Origin: Malachius bipustulatus
Taxonomy: Eukaryota > Arthropoda > Insecta > Coleoptera > Melyridae
Length of the DNA: 64,000 bases
Assembly: GCA_910589415.1 (NCBI GenBank)
Contig: OU342637.1
Span: 29,356,162-29,420,161 of the forward strand
Reading direction: 5' to 3'
Positions within the stretch are counted from its first letter, which is position 1; every line of letters starts with the position of its first letter. Positions 49,401-59,843 of this stretch are shown here, piece after piece. The position numbers were made by a program, and so were the translations under genes. The notes beneath the pieces were generated by a model. It was not told the DNA's origin. It worked only from the letters and a program-made list of their open reading frames with translations, and searched no databases.

Positions 49401-50985
49401 ATATCAGATCTTCTTTCTCGGTACTCCTGTGAATTTTGAGCACTCCATCAGTGGTGCCTTAAATTTGAAACGTTAGTTGCCTACCGTTTCTTCACATAAT
49501 TTATCTGGCGGAAGAATCTTTTAATGGTTTTCTAGAATTATTAGAGTTTCCTTAATTTATTCCTTAATTTCCATGACAACAGTTGAACATGACTTACTTT
49601 GATCATCAAATATGAAATTCGCATTAACCACTTTGACTTAAAAACCTTGAAAACCTGGATTTTATATTTTTAAATGAGCACCTCAGCTAATGGTTTTAAA
49701 AGATCCAGTTTTTTTTTTTAAATAGTGGTCCAAAATTTTGTGAATATTTGCTTAATTATTATTTCAGATTATTATTTTGTTTTCTTTCTACCCTTATAAT
49801 AACGGGTAAGGGTAGGTCCTCGGGTAGAGGGACTGTATATTTTACACGGGACAATTTTTTTCGAGGTATATTTTTAGATTTTTTAGCAAGGGATCGACAA
49901 GGTCTAGTCAGCTTTGATGTTTTTTTTTTGCCAAAGTCAGGTCAGCTCGAAAATGAGATTATGGTCAAGGTCCAGAGCTCTAAAATTCCATTTCTTCAAG
50001 GTCCGGTCAGCTCAAAAATTCGAGCTTTGTTAGAGCAGACTTTGTCAAACCGAACCTTGCCAAAAAAAAATTGAGGTGACTGGATCTTGTCCAATAGGGC
50101 TTTGAAAAAATAAATTTGAGATGATCACACCTTGTCAAACTGGACCTTTAACAAAAAAAAGCACACTTGACAACCAAAAAAAAATTGGACCCCCCAGACT
50201 TTGTTTTGACTAAGTAGAAACTTAAGTTTTGTCATCTGAAACCGTTTTAATCCTTCATAGTTTATTTATTTCAGCTAGTCATGAACTTGATTTTCCCAAG
50301 CCAGTTCTCTACTGACTAATATTTTTTCAGAGAAAACAACCAGGAACCACAATAATTATTAAGTTAGGTCTTCCACAAAGAATCCAGAACCTTTCTAATA
50401 AGAAAGCAATTCATAGTGGAGCTTTTAAGATAAGACTGGCACACAATGAGTAATTAATTGAACCGCAAATCTTAATTACCTATCAGTATTTTTTTAAACA
50501 CTAATAATACTCATGTTCTCCACATTTGGTACAGCTTGTATAATACGGTATTTGAGGATAAATATTTTTTTATAACAAGCAAATCACGGTAAATTACTGC
50601 CATTAGCAAGTCATACTCGTAAATAAATTGTTGCGTGAACAAGCAAGAACAATGGCAAATTACTGCTCGCATGCAATAATTAATAGAAGGTACTTATACT
50701 AGTAAGAAAGTGATTAGTTAATAGCGGAGTTTCACGAAATATTTTGTTGATTTAATCTAGCAAGATTTGATGTTTTTTTTTATATATTATTTTTTTACAT
50801 TACTTTTTGTAACTGAGAGAATTATGCTTCCAGGATACGACGAGAGTGAAGGGGATGTAGCACATTACACAGCTGATGATGGCGATGACGGGGAAAGTCA
50901 TTCCAGTTACACTGAAGAAGGAGATGATGGAGAAGGAGAGTCTGAGGCTTACACAGCTGAAGAAGAAGATGAATCTGATTATTAA
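31270..50985 (+). CDS. Secreted His/Lys/Tyr protein with acidic Tyr-Thr-Glu repeat tail (5 exons, 285 aa)
   Basis: Exons 31270-31444, 41048-41290, 43582-43657, 48248-48459, 50834-50985 join with GT/AG borders in phases 1, 1, 2, 1 to an 858-nt frame. Residues 1-19 are a signal peptide (VCVILALLFATARG). Residues 60-140 (exon 2) are Lys/His/Tyr/Gly/Asp-rich: GYHKRTQDKG, GYKHVDSYHKKDNDKYGYEK. This is the same style as the protein at 20344, and I believe the same DUF4779-like family. Residues 166-285 change to Gly/Tyr then strongly acidic: SGSYTEGD twice, HYTADDGDDG, SSYTEEGDD, EAYTAEEEDESDY. The protein is thus a charge-separated polyampholyte without Cys after the signal peptide. A structural, phase-separating or metal-binding extracellular role is plausible but inferred. 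Intron 1 is 9.6 kb, so a missed small exon is possible. Confidence 0.8.
33221..34492. mobile_element. 1.27-kb foldback element
   Basis: The outer ends GTGTTGCACCCTAA (33224) and GGGGTGCGACATTTT (about 34479) are inverted counterparts, followed inward by matching GATAGGGGATA/TATCCCCCAATC blocks. The central arms (about 33397-33640 and 33645-33955) pair closely, sharing CTGCACGTTTTGAGGAGGAA in opposite orientation around a loop of a few dozen bases. No transposase. The right half carries an extra 140-bp segment near 33950-34090. Confidence 0.7.
38480..39260. repeat. Tandem copies of a dispersed repeat (period about 345 bp)
   Basis: Blocks ACCGATCTTAACTTCCAGATC / CAGATCACG, TTTCGATTT, CTTTCAAG, then TACAGGCTGTCC and AGTTTTCAATCT occur at about 38515-38790 and again at 38865-39150. 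The same block order recurs at 56640-57480. Confidence 0.6.
41048..41290 (+). CDS. Five-exon gene, exon 2 (His/Lys/Tyr core)
   Basis: Acceptor AATTCCTCAG, donor GTAAGT. GC content and codon quality rise sharply over the flanks. Reading through the donor gives an Arg-rich, non-repetitive tail to a stop at 41394. Confidence 0.85.
43031..43188. promoter_or_regulatory. Dense array of TGACGTCA sites in intron 2
   Basis: Perfect TGACGTCA at 43062-43069, 43107-43114, 43129-43136 and 43179-43186, with near matches at 43033, 43084 and 43161, in ATGACGTCATTG-like units spaced about 20-45 bp. A 15-C tract (43144-43158) sits inside. Could be a CREB/ATF/AP-1 responsive intronic element or a degenerate minisatellite. 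Confidence 0.45.
43582..43657 (+). CDS. Five-exon gene, exon 3 (short linker)
   Basis: Acceptor CGACTTTTAG, donor GTAAGA. 76 nt encoding GNSAVKEADTQEAKNTYKVV and EDADG, phase 1 in and phase 2 out. Confidence 0.75.
44465..44551. repeat. Interstitial telomere-type array (CAGGT)9 between 21-bp direct repeats
   Basis: Nine exact CAGGT units (44486-44530), which in another phase is the Coleopteran telomere repeat TCAGG. The same 21 bp (CAAAAGTCC... CTAGGT) stands before (44465-44485) and after (44531-44551). Removing the array and one copy leaves a continuous ordinary sequence. This is the pattern of telomere repeats inserted at a staggered double-strand break. The array also contains AGGTCA half-sites at 10-bp spacing. 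Confidence 0.7.
44585..44957. repeat. Foldback of about 370 bp
   Basis: GGGTTTCCGGTTGTATCTC with ATGGTGCGTCATTGGGAAA (44597-44640) is answered in inverted order by TTTCCCAGTGACGCACCGTT and GAGATATAGCCGGAAACCC (44906-44950). No coding capacity. Confidence 0.6.
45230..45460. repeat. Inverted repeat pair with CATCATCAAGAC-type ends
   Basis: CTGTTTCGGGGTTAACTCC with ATCATCAAGACAG at 45234-45255 is inverted at 45426-45459 as GTCCTGATGATGGGG with ACCCGAAACCGG. Looks like a small mobile element or its ends. Confidence 0.4.
45540..45976. repeat. Three tandem copies of a 140-160 bp unit
   Basis: GCCTTAGTTTTA at about 45553, 45711 and 45850, each followed by TTTTTG-A-ATTTCCTAAACGA and CTTGAAAAAAG blocks. 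The third copy ends in GACACCCTGTATT, the same terminus as the 17806-18687 foldback. Confidence 0.55.
47400..47550 (+). pseudogene. Possible LINE RNase H fragment
   Basis: In a short frame, SLYTDASKGS resembles the first RNase H strand with its catalytic Asp (YTDGSK type) of non-LTR elements, after a Pro/Thr-rich stretch. Too short for certainty. Confidence 0.3.
48248..48459 (+). CDS. Five-exon gene, exon 4 (Gly/Tyr/acidic repeats)
   Basis: Acceptor AATTTACAG, donor GTAAGC. Encodes GEYYDGGYYGGGDGDSQGY followed by two SGSYTEGD units. GC-rich against its flanks. Confidence 0.85.
49800..50230. repeat. Degenerate simple repeat in intron 4
   Basis: Recurring CAAGGTC, TCAGCTC and TTGTCAAAC(C/T)(G/T)(A/G)ACC motifs suggest a diverged tandem repeat, without clear period. 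Confidence 0.3.
50834..50985 (+). CDS. Five-exon gene, exon 5 (acidic tail)
   Basis: Acceptor ATTATGCTTCCAG; TAA at 50983-50985. Continues the Y-T-E/A repeat of exon 4 with more Asp/Glu; ends ESDY. Confidence 0.85.
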
Positions 50986-51038
50986 TAATATTTTATATTT
51001 TTGTTACTTTGTAAATGTGCATGTTAAGTTTAATTTGT

Positions 51039-51044
51039 AATAAA
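51039..51044 (+). terminator. Poly(A) signal of the five-exon gene
   Basis: AATAAA 54 bp after the stop codon. Confidence 0.65.
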
Positions 51045-51061
51045 TATTAGTATGTAATATT

Positions 51062-53069
51062 GCTGCGTTTTATTTTTAAGCATGAGTTTGTTTCAATCAA
51101 AAGAGAAGGGACCTAATAAATAAAAAACTAAACTCTGGTCAATTTATATTTTTGTTATGTAAAAAGTTTGAAGTGTGGCCAAACAAGAATCAAACTAGAA
51201 CCATTTCCTAAGGTAATTTCTTATTAAAAAAAAAGAAAACTAACTATGATGTCCAGCAAAAAATTTAGGTCACAATAAACAGTTTATTCTGTTTATAATT
51301 TGCATTCATTAGTATTAAGGACAGATAACTATTCAAGAAAAGAAAATTAATTCATCATCCCGGACCAACCGTTGGCCTCTTTCTTTCGCGATCGAGTTTC
51401 CAGAACCAATCCTTTCTTCTTACTTATCTAACACGAATCTCAAAGATGCGCAAATCCCTTCTCTCTCCGTACTGACAGCGCAGGTCTGCTATACCAACTG
51501 GCAGCATCTAGCAATGTCCGGATGCTCTTCCCCGTACCGTCTCTGGTCGTTAGAGCTTTCGAGCATAAACACCAGCTTAAATATTTTTTAATATTTCTCA
51601 GAAAAATGTCATGCAACTCTAATATATCCGCCACTGTCAAATGTATAATTCAATTAAAACTCAAATAGGAAATAATATTATCGGTAAGATGTGAACAAAA
51701 AGACTTCTGTGTCTCAACCCGTCCCTGAGATATCGTGAAAAAGCTGAAAAGAATTTTTTTAGAATCTCTAAAACTGTTACGATTTCATTTTAACAGTTAC
51801 ACGTTCGAGTTGAACCCAAATATTTTTTAATGATACTTTGGTAGGTACACTCCATTTAGAGAAAATGATTTGTTTACATTGTAGGTATCTACATAATTCA
51901 GTAGCTTTAAGGCAGTCTCAACAAAACACAAAATATAACCCTCTGAAGTACTCCTTGAATGTAAAATAATTCTGCATAATAAACGTGAACATTAATTAAA
52001 CTTATCAGCATGTAAATTTTTATTACTTCAAAAGGTATCGTACCAGATAAACAGAAAAAGTAAAGCGTGACGGCGAGTACAAATCAGCTGAAGAATTTTA
52101 AAATCCCACTTTCCACTTTTTCAATGCGGTCGTTATAAACTTTATAGATTATGTGCCATATCAAAGAGACTTATAAAGTTTCAACATCATTATGTAAAAT
52201 AAAGTATTAAATAAGAGTTTGTTATCTCGCTGTTCTGTCAGTTAAATACCAGTGGTGTAGGTCATTATCTGGCTCTTTACATAAAACTAAAGTGATTTTA
52301 AGTGATTAGTGATTTGCAGTTAGCGTTATCACGCATAATAACGATTGTAATGTTGAAATGTCAAGCAATCACTCAATAATAAGCTGTTGACAATATTGGC
52401 TTTAGGTAAATCACCCTTTAAGCCAAAGTAGAGGAAATAAGACTCCAAAATCGAGCATGCTACCTGATGAAGGAGACAGTGGGCAAAAGTTCATGCAGGA
52501 GACGTTTCTTAAGTCAGAATTCCACGTTTGTTAACTCTTTGTTCGTTTCCTCATCACTTCTATGCATAAACAGAATAATCTTTGTACCATTTCTCTGACT
52601 ATCTTGGGCGCCAACTCCTTTATACCTCGTCTAACTCCATATAGGTAATAACACAGTAGATTATGAGCTCTTTTCTTTTCCTTACATCTGCTCCCTTCGG
52701 CATGATTTTTTACAACTTGGCCTCAATTAAAACAGATTTCATTCCCCATCATGGTAAACTAACTCAAAATAGTGGGTCAGGTATCTTCAGCATCACTTAA
52801 TGGTGAGTCAGCAGCACTACGACTCGGACTTTATGATATAGAAGCAGTAAAATTTTGGGAGAGGAATTTCTTTGGTACTTTGGGGCCAATATTTACCAAA
52901 GTGGTCCAAGTCATCTCAAACAGGTAATCAAAGAGGTAATCAAGTCAATCATAGGTCGCAATAAATCAACACTAGTAACAGTGTCTTTCAAGAATGGTTC
53001 AAATTATTTTTGTTACAAAATTTTGGAAACTTGGTGTATGTATAACCGGGAGATCGCCAACAGATTTGG
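51062..53069. other. Intergenic, no gene recognised
   Basis: AT-rich, with a frame at 52855-53088 that resembles no protein. Confidence 0.4.
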
Positions 53070-53895
53070 CCACCTTTATCACCTTTAAGTTATGGACTAA
53101 ATAATTTTTTCCAAAACCGATACTTATATGGTAACTCTCGGGCTAACTTTACGTGGGTGTTACTACCAAAAGGATGATTATATGGTGAGTAAAAACGTTG
53201 TAAACTTTGTACTAACCCGAGAAAAGGTATTACCCCCTCTTAGTTTTCATTTACCACCGCCAGAATCACCCCTTGGGTGATTTATAAAATTCGGGCCAAC
53301 TTCACAAGTGCATTAAAATGGGAAAGTTAGTTCCAGGTGATGGAAAAAGTGATACCACTTTGGAATAACCAGAGAAAAGGTTACCATCGATTAGTTTACA
53401 TTTACCAAGCGCAGAATCACAGCCCCCGGCATTTATGTGCTTTATGAAATTCGGGCCACTTCGGGTTGGTACAAAGTGGTGAAATCACCTAGAAATAACT
53501 TTTCGATATTCACGAACTTGTAAAGTTGGCCCGAATTTCATAGAGTACATAACGGCCAGGAGCGGTGATTCTGGTGGTGGTAAATAAAAACTAAGGGATA
53601 CCTTTCTCGTCTTGGTACAATATGAGAAAACGTTTTCAATCGCCTGGGAAAAACCCTTCCTGTATTTACGCACTTGTAAAGTTAGCCCGAATTTCATAAA
53701 GCACAAGGGGTGGTAAAATCTTTTTCAGGTTGGTACAAAGTTGTACAATTCTTTTAATCACCATATAGTCATCGTTTTGGTTTTACCACCCACGTAAACT
53801 TGGTCCGAGTTACCACATAGGTATAGGCTATGGTAAAAATTATTTATTGCCTAACTCTTTTTCTAAAGGTGGTAAAACAAAATGAGTTGGTGGTA
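53070..53895. mobile_element. About 820-bp imperfect foldback rich in GGTAA/TTACC
   Basis: The left arm (CACCTTTA, AAATAATTTTT, ATGGTAACTC, CTTTACGTGGG, GATTATATGGTGA) is matched in reverse by the right arm (CACCATATAGTCATC, CCACGTAAA, GAGTTACCACATAGG, AATTATTTATTG, AAAGGTGG). Inner blocks around GAAATTCGGGCC/GGCCCGAATTTC pair as well. Two inner segments of the left arm (53220-53300 and 53372-53460) are direct repeats of each other. Confidence 0.6.
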
Positions 53896-54078
53896 AAATA
53901 ATAATATGGTCTAACAATGAGCAATCGAATGGTATATTTAGCACCCGGTCCGCGTTTTTTAGGTCGTGTAAAGTGTGCCGCAAAAAAATTATAAAAAACA
54001 AAGGTGCTAAAACGAAAATAATTGGTGAAAAAACGTGGTCCTACGTTGAACAATCGAATATGAATGACGTTTTACCGC

Positions 54079-54315
54079 TCAGACTGAATTTTTCGGGCCA
54101 GTAATTGGCTTGCAATGCCCAGTACATAGGCCTATTAAGGCTTTAAGGTCTTTCCTGTTAAGCTCCGATAGTTCTTTGGTTCTTTTTTTCGACGTGCCAA
54201 GTATAACGGTCGTCGAATCGTTCAATCTTGCTTGGTAGGTTTTTCCAGCGTTATAAGACTTCCCTTTCAGCCCAGTTGCGTATTGTTGTTTTTTGGTAAA
54301 TCCATCGGTAAACCA
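54079..54315 (-). pseudogene. LINE RNase H and C-terminal remnant
   Basis: A - strand frame starts WFTDGFTKKQQYATG, resembling the RNase H YTDGSK strand, passes TYQARL (like TVFQAEL), and ends with ELNRKDLKALIGLCTGHC, matching the post-RNase H segment L-TGHC of Jockey/I-type elements. The middle of the domain is missing, so it is a deleted copy. Confidence 0.45.
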
Positions 54316-54316
54316 T

Positions 54317-54986
54317 CTAAAATGTCAGGAGTTCATTACTGTTTTCCTCCCACACGTATCTTCCCGGAAGAAAGACCTTAGAAGCAAAGAGGGTCAGGAT
54401 GGTCTTAGGCATTATGTCCGAGGGAGTGCCCAGTAGATTGTGACTTTCTATTTCATCCAGTAACCTGATTGGCTCCAAGTTATAAACCTTTCGCAAATTT
54501 CTTGCCAACTGCAGAATTCTATATTTAGTCCATCTGGCTTCTCTCTCCAAATAAATTTGGAGGGGTGGTGTTATTAAACTTGGGTCATTCTTTTAGATAT
54601 TTCAGAAGTTGCACGGTTATCCTCAGATGAAGACAAACAACACACGAAGGAATTGCTGCAAAAAATAAACTTTGTGTAAATAATTTTTTCTTCAGTTTTC
54701 GTGGGTTAGTATTTACTTGTTTATTTTGTAATAAACCTTGATACCTAGTAATCAGATCTGAGATCCTTGCTACAGATTCTCTTATATCATAATTTGAATT
54801 CAATTTTGTCATATCGACACTTTCTTTCTCATTCCTGACGGATTTTTTCATATTTTGTTGTGACCTTTGTTCATTTTTTTTCCAAAAATCATTTTTCGAA
54901 AGGGAGCTGATGATTTTTTTTGGTAGTCCTTTGTACGCTGATTCAGTCCTCTCTACTATACCAACCTTGCTTGTTCGAGTATATTT
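54317..54986 (-). pseudogene. Unrecognised protein-like segment with one frame change
   Basis: Two overlapping - strand frames, 54986-54585 (133 codons) and 54592-54317 (91 codons). The first contains ESAYKGLPKKIISSLSKNDF and CLHLRITVQLLKYLK. The second begins NDPSLITPPLQIYLEREARW and continues RILQLARNLRKVYNLEPIRL, LLGTPSDIMPKTILTLF and FLPGRYVWEE. This reads like an ordinary folded, helical protein broken by a single indel near 54588, or spliced with the acceptor CTAAAAG. I do not recognise the family. It directly abuts the LINE remnant. Confidence 0.4.
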
Positions 54987-54990
54987 TTAA

Positions 54991-56639
54991 GGCCTGTACT
55001 ATAATAATTTAAAATACCTAATTAGTTGTGTTCTATTTTATTATTATATCTATAGGTTCTCTATTTTACACATGAATTATTATTATTACCAATAATAATG
55101 TAATTTTTATGGTTAGAGGTTAAAAAAAGCAATTATTTTGCTTTTTTAACTATGTTTTTTACATTTATATTGAATGAAAAAAGAAAATAAATTAATTTTG
55201 GTAACTAATAATTGACGATTCTCTACCTGCGACCCCAAAATTCAATATCCCCAACTGAAAAAAATTCATTGCCACTCTCTAGTTAGTGTTTACAAAGTAT
55301 TGAAATCCTTAGAAAAATATTTGTTTTACCTATTTAACATGCACTACGCTTCACAAACTAATTATCATGAAATAATTAGACGAATGTATTTATTCTATCT
55401 TATATATCTTCTTGAAGTGTTAGTCTTATCCTTATCGATCACACTTTTGACCTTTATTTTATAGTATTACACTAGTAAACGGTTAAGAAATTGTACTCTC
55501 CTGAACTCCTCCTTGGCCTCCCAACTATTGAGGTTATCACGGGGAAAAACCGTTTACTAAACGTATACTAACATAGTACCTACAACGTAACTATTTTTGG
55601 AAAATAGTTTCCTTTGATGATAATTTTATTTAATAATTACTATCCATCCAAATCCAGGATAAAATATCTTCAATTATTATTATTATTATTGTAATGAAAT
55701 AAATTATAATTGGCTAGAAAAATTGCAATAGTTATTGCACTACAATAAATCCAAGGACATGTATACTTGTTATTTATACGTAATTATTATGATTGTTAAA
55801 ATTAACAACGTTCGTAAAAATACAGAAAAAAATAAATAAATTTTTCGAGCAATAATTTCCATGAATCATAAATAAATTGTGTATCTTCTGCATGAGCAGA
55901 CGATGCACATATCCCAGTTCCCTGTTTGCAAATTGAAATTGAATGTTATTGTATAGTAATTGAAAACAATTTTTATCATAAAAACAAGTCTTAATCTCTA
56001 TTTTCTCACTTAAAGTGTTATTTTATTTAATAATAATCATAATTTATTATTTCAAAACTTTGCTTAAAGAAGGTGCCTTTAAGGCGCTTATCTTCCGTGA
56101 CCTTCTGTTATCACTAGCTAGTGATACGTGTGTGTAGTGATGTATGGTAACTCTCTACCGGAACTGTTATTTTGTAACGGTTCTTTTTGTTGATACTTTT
56201 AACGACTAAACACCTACCTACTTGCTAATAAAATAAAATGTTTCCAACATTCTTTTTCATTTGCTTATCGTCTTCATATGAAACTGTTGTCGTGTTTGAA
56301 TAAGAAACTCACGATTTGTTTAGGGTGTTTTCTGAAGAAGGCTTTGCAAAATAATTATTTTTTTAGATCACCATGTCAACACCAATAAACACCAATCAAC
56401 ACCAACTCTATTTTTGCGACAATTTGAGCTCTGGAGTTTTCAAGATACCCATCAATAAGTCGCGCATCTTCCTTATCTCAGAAAAGCATAGCGGTTTTCA
56501 ACTTTTTTTCAAAAGTTGCTCGCATTACGGTTATAGTGCAAAATTTTTCCCTTCCTCAAATATACTTTGGTCAAAACTTTATGCATTTGTCTAAGTATTT
56601 TGAACTTTCAGTTTTCGTTAAAATGGTTTTCTAAAGTCG
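54991..56639. other. Non-coding, no gene recognised
   Basis: Very AT-rich with TTATTATTATT runs. A frame at 56373-56594 resembles no protein and leads into a dispersed repeat. Confidence 0.4.
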
Positions 56640-57480
56640 CGTTACTTTTACAGGGTGTCCCTTCAAAGTTCCAGAAATCCGGTTTTTGTCATCTCATTTC
56701 AGGTCGCAGTTTTGAATCTAGGGGATTGAAATTTTTGCGGGAGTAAGATATTCAAAGGGGGTGGTTCGATATTACATTTGAGCAAAATCAGTCGAGTGGT
56801 TTCAAAATGGCGGCCATTTGAATTTTCGTAAAACTGATATTTTTCAATCTTTGTATAAATATGCAAGATGAAAAAAAAAACATTTCAGCTAAACAGGATA
56901 AGAAGAACGTTTTACGCGAATTTTACAAAAGTTAAATTTTTTGAATTTTTCCTATTAATAAGCCAGTGGCGTGGGTAGGAAAGATGTGAAAATTGTTAAA
57001 TTTCTATAACCATTTATGAGCACTTTTAAAAAATTCCTTTAAAAAAGTGCGCATCAATGGATACTGAAATTTTTAGAGTAGGCAACTATACTATCAACCT
57101 TTATAATCTGGAAAAAAATTAAAAAGAAAATAACAAAAATGGTGGAGTTTAAAAAAAAAATTTATTTTGCTTATTTTAAATTTCAATTTTTTGATTTTAA
57201 AAACGTCCCTGTAGCTTTATCTTTCAAGGTACAAACACCCAATTTCAAACCGTTAAAAAACCGTCGTTTGTACAGGACGTCCTTCTTTAAAACTTCACAA
57301 AAACCCGTCCTTGTCACTAGATTAGGTAGGTACAGGTTGTAATTTTCACTCTAGGGAACTGGAAGTTTTGTGAGAGTTAGATGTCTGGAGGGAGTTGTCT
57401 GGTATCACATTTGAGCAATATCGTTAAGTTGTTTCAAAATTGCGGTCGTTTGAACTTTTATAAAAACTGATGATATTTTT
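56640..57480. repeat. Dispersed repeat, same family as 38480-39260
   Basis: TACAGGGTGTCCCTTCAAAG, GCAGTTTTGAATCTAGGGGA, CATTTGAGCAAAATC and GTTTCAAAATGGCGG recur in order at 57270-57460 in diverged form and match 39055-39235. It is thus tandem here as well. Confidence 0.6.
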
Positions 57481-58225
57481 TCCGCATCTAACCTACATAC
57501 ATATACATACAGGGGTATTCCTAAATACCAGATACATAAGAAAGGAGGTAATTCTTTGGCTCCTATATTCATATAAACAAAGGTCCGCCAATGCTTCTTT
57601 ACCGACTTAGAGGGTGAAATTCTAATTTTTTTTTCTTTTGAGGTTAGTCAAACTTTTTTTGAGTCAAACAGAGGCATCTTGACTTCAATTTTTAACAGGC
57701 AGTGCCAAACTTTTAAAATTAAAAAAATTTGAATTTCCTCCAACAAATTAAAGGAAATCGTTTCTTTTTTTTTGATAACGGTCGTAGACACAAAAAAAAT
57801 TATGAGACCAAAAAGTTTCGAAATAAAACAGAAAATTATTATTGCATTTCAGAATCTACCAGCGGCGGATACCAAGAAAGTTAAGGGGGAGAAATTGGGG
57901 AGAAATAGGGGGAGAAATGGGAGAAATTGAGGGAAAATAATCTCCTTGTAGATTCTCACAACCATTTGGCTCAATGATAAAAGGCTTGCAACGTAACATG
58001 TATTCCAAATTTAAGCTAAATATCTCAAAAACTATGGGAGCTATAAAGAAGCTATAAAGCGGTTGCGGAACCTTGTTTATATAAACTTTTAGATATAAAA
58101 TAAATCAAAGAATTACCTTCTTTCGAATGTATTTGGTATTTAGAAATAATATTTAGAAATAACCTGCATAATATGCAAAACTAAACATAATTTTCAGACA
58201 AATTTTTTTCAGAAAATTGTTCTCT
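57481..58225. other. Non-coding gap
   Basis: AT-rich with a purine-rich patch GGGGAGAAAT repeated at 57887-57925. No gene. Confidence 0.4.
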
Positions 58226-59222
58226 AGAAATTAGTTTACCAGTGGCGTAGGTAGAAAATTGCTAATTTTCTAAATCAAATTTAAAATGCGTTTTTAAAGA
58301 AATTAAGTAGCTTAAGAAATGACTAATATGATAGGTAACCATGAAAAATTTGAGCAATCCAATTTCAAAAATGACGAAAATATTTATAATTGAATCTGCT
58401 TCGATGGAATCAAATGTTTGATGCCCGAGAAGATTTAATAGTCCCGGAGATATACAGAAAACGTCGAAAAATTCATCGTCTTCCCACTTGGTCCAGAAAT
58501 TACTAATCCAGAAAACCCCAAAAAAATATATTCGCCTCCATTTTACCGGAAATTTACAGTTTTTTGTTTTTTTTAATTAAAACAAATTGCAGATGTTCTG
58601 CTGAGTTGTAAGGTATTAGTGCTCTACGAAGGATCTCAAAAATATTTGTTCCAAATTGTGTGTTTTCTATTTTACGAGGATTTGCGAGGTTTTAAAAATG
58701 TCGAAAAAAACATATTTCTTTAATCTAGAAATAGGGTAATTGTAATTTAAAAAAATATACACCTGCAAAAATACACAATATGTACATGTAAAAGTACACA
58801 ATTTGCATACAGAGATACGCCTATATTTTTCAGGGAAACAGGTACACCTAGAGACTTCAGGTACTTCAGGACAACTTTAATATTGATCCAAGGTAAACAA
58901 ACGATATTTCTAGGGATGGTAAAATTATCAAAAATGCGTTTAATTTTTTTGAAAAAGTAGGTTGAAAATTTTTAACTAATTATCCCATCTAATAAGAAAA
59001 GGTCTCAGAGACCGACATAAGCAATCAGGGATGTCCTATAGAAGACTTTGCCTTCAAGAGTCTAACAATAATTGTTCGCGAAGACGAAATAAACCGGCAG
59101 ACGATTTAATAATTGCAGCCTCTTGTTTTCTGTAGAACCATGGACCATCGCTGAATGTATAAAAAAAATTTATAGCTATAAATTAGCAATTTTCTACCTA
59201 CGTCACTGGTAAACTAATTTCT
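58226..59222. mobile_element. 997-bp element with about 43-bp terminal inverted repeats
   Basis: Left end AGAAATTAGTTTACCAGTGG continuing CGTAGGTAGAAAATTGC; the right end (59181-59222) is its reverse complement with about one mismatch (CGTCACTGG). The interior is non-coding. The motif TTACCAGTG(G/C)CG also occurs alone at about 39733 and, diverged, at 56962, so the family is dispersed. Confidence 0.7.
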
Positions 59223-59843
59223 AAAACGTCTAAAACGCAAATTTCCTGGCACAGGTTTACAAATTGGGATACGTTTTTCTAATTCTGTTAATTTTATTGA
59301 AAAATTATATACAGCCTATCAAGGATGCAGCCCAAGGTGGCACTAGTAAGTCACTATCAACAAGACTTTCTGAACCTTAGACTACTACATTGCGCGCATG
59401 GTCGGGGGAAATTCACTACCTATATTCAAAAAGCCACGAATTTATATACTCACATCTGAATTTAGAGAAAATGTAACATTCGGACATTACTAAACAAAGA
59501 ATATAATTACGAATCGTTATACTGAAACGCTTTGCAACAAGAACAAATTCAATAAATAAATTACATCCAGTAACAGTAACGGTTACAGAAAAATAACAGC
59601 AATCATCACTATATATGTAGGGAAATAAAACTTTATCATCAGTAGTTGTTCTACTCAATTAAATAATCACAGTGCCTGGAACGGCCGCGACACGCGTGTA
59701 TATCTAACTAAAACACAAACATTACTCTTATAAGATCTTGACAGTGATGTTGATGTAAAAGGTGAAAAGTAGTTGTAGTTGCTTTTTGAATGTTACTTAA
59801 TATGCGTCTGTGATATTCAAGTGTATAAAAGTGCGTCAACAAC
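59223..59843. other. Upstream region of the Nramp gene
   Basis: No coding signal. TATAAAA at 59824-59830 is only 14 bp before the ATG, too close to be the core promoter of this start; the true promoter may be further upstream or behind a non-coding exon. Confidence 0.4.

Noticed and set aside
59824..59830. TATAAAA just before the Nramp ATG
   Set aside because: Only 14 bp separate it from the ATG, so transcription from it would start inside the coding region.
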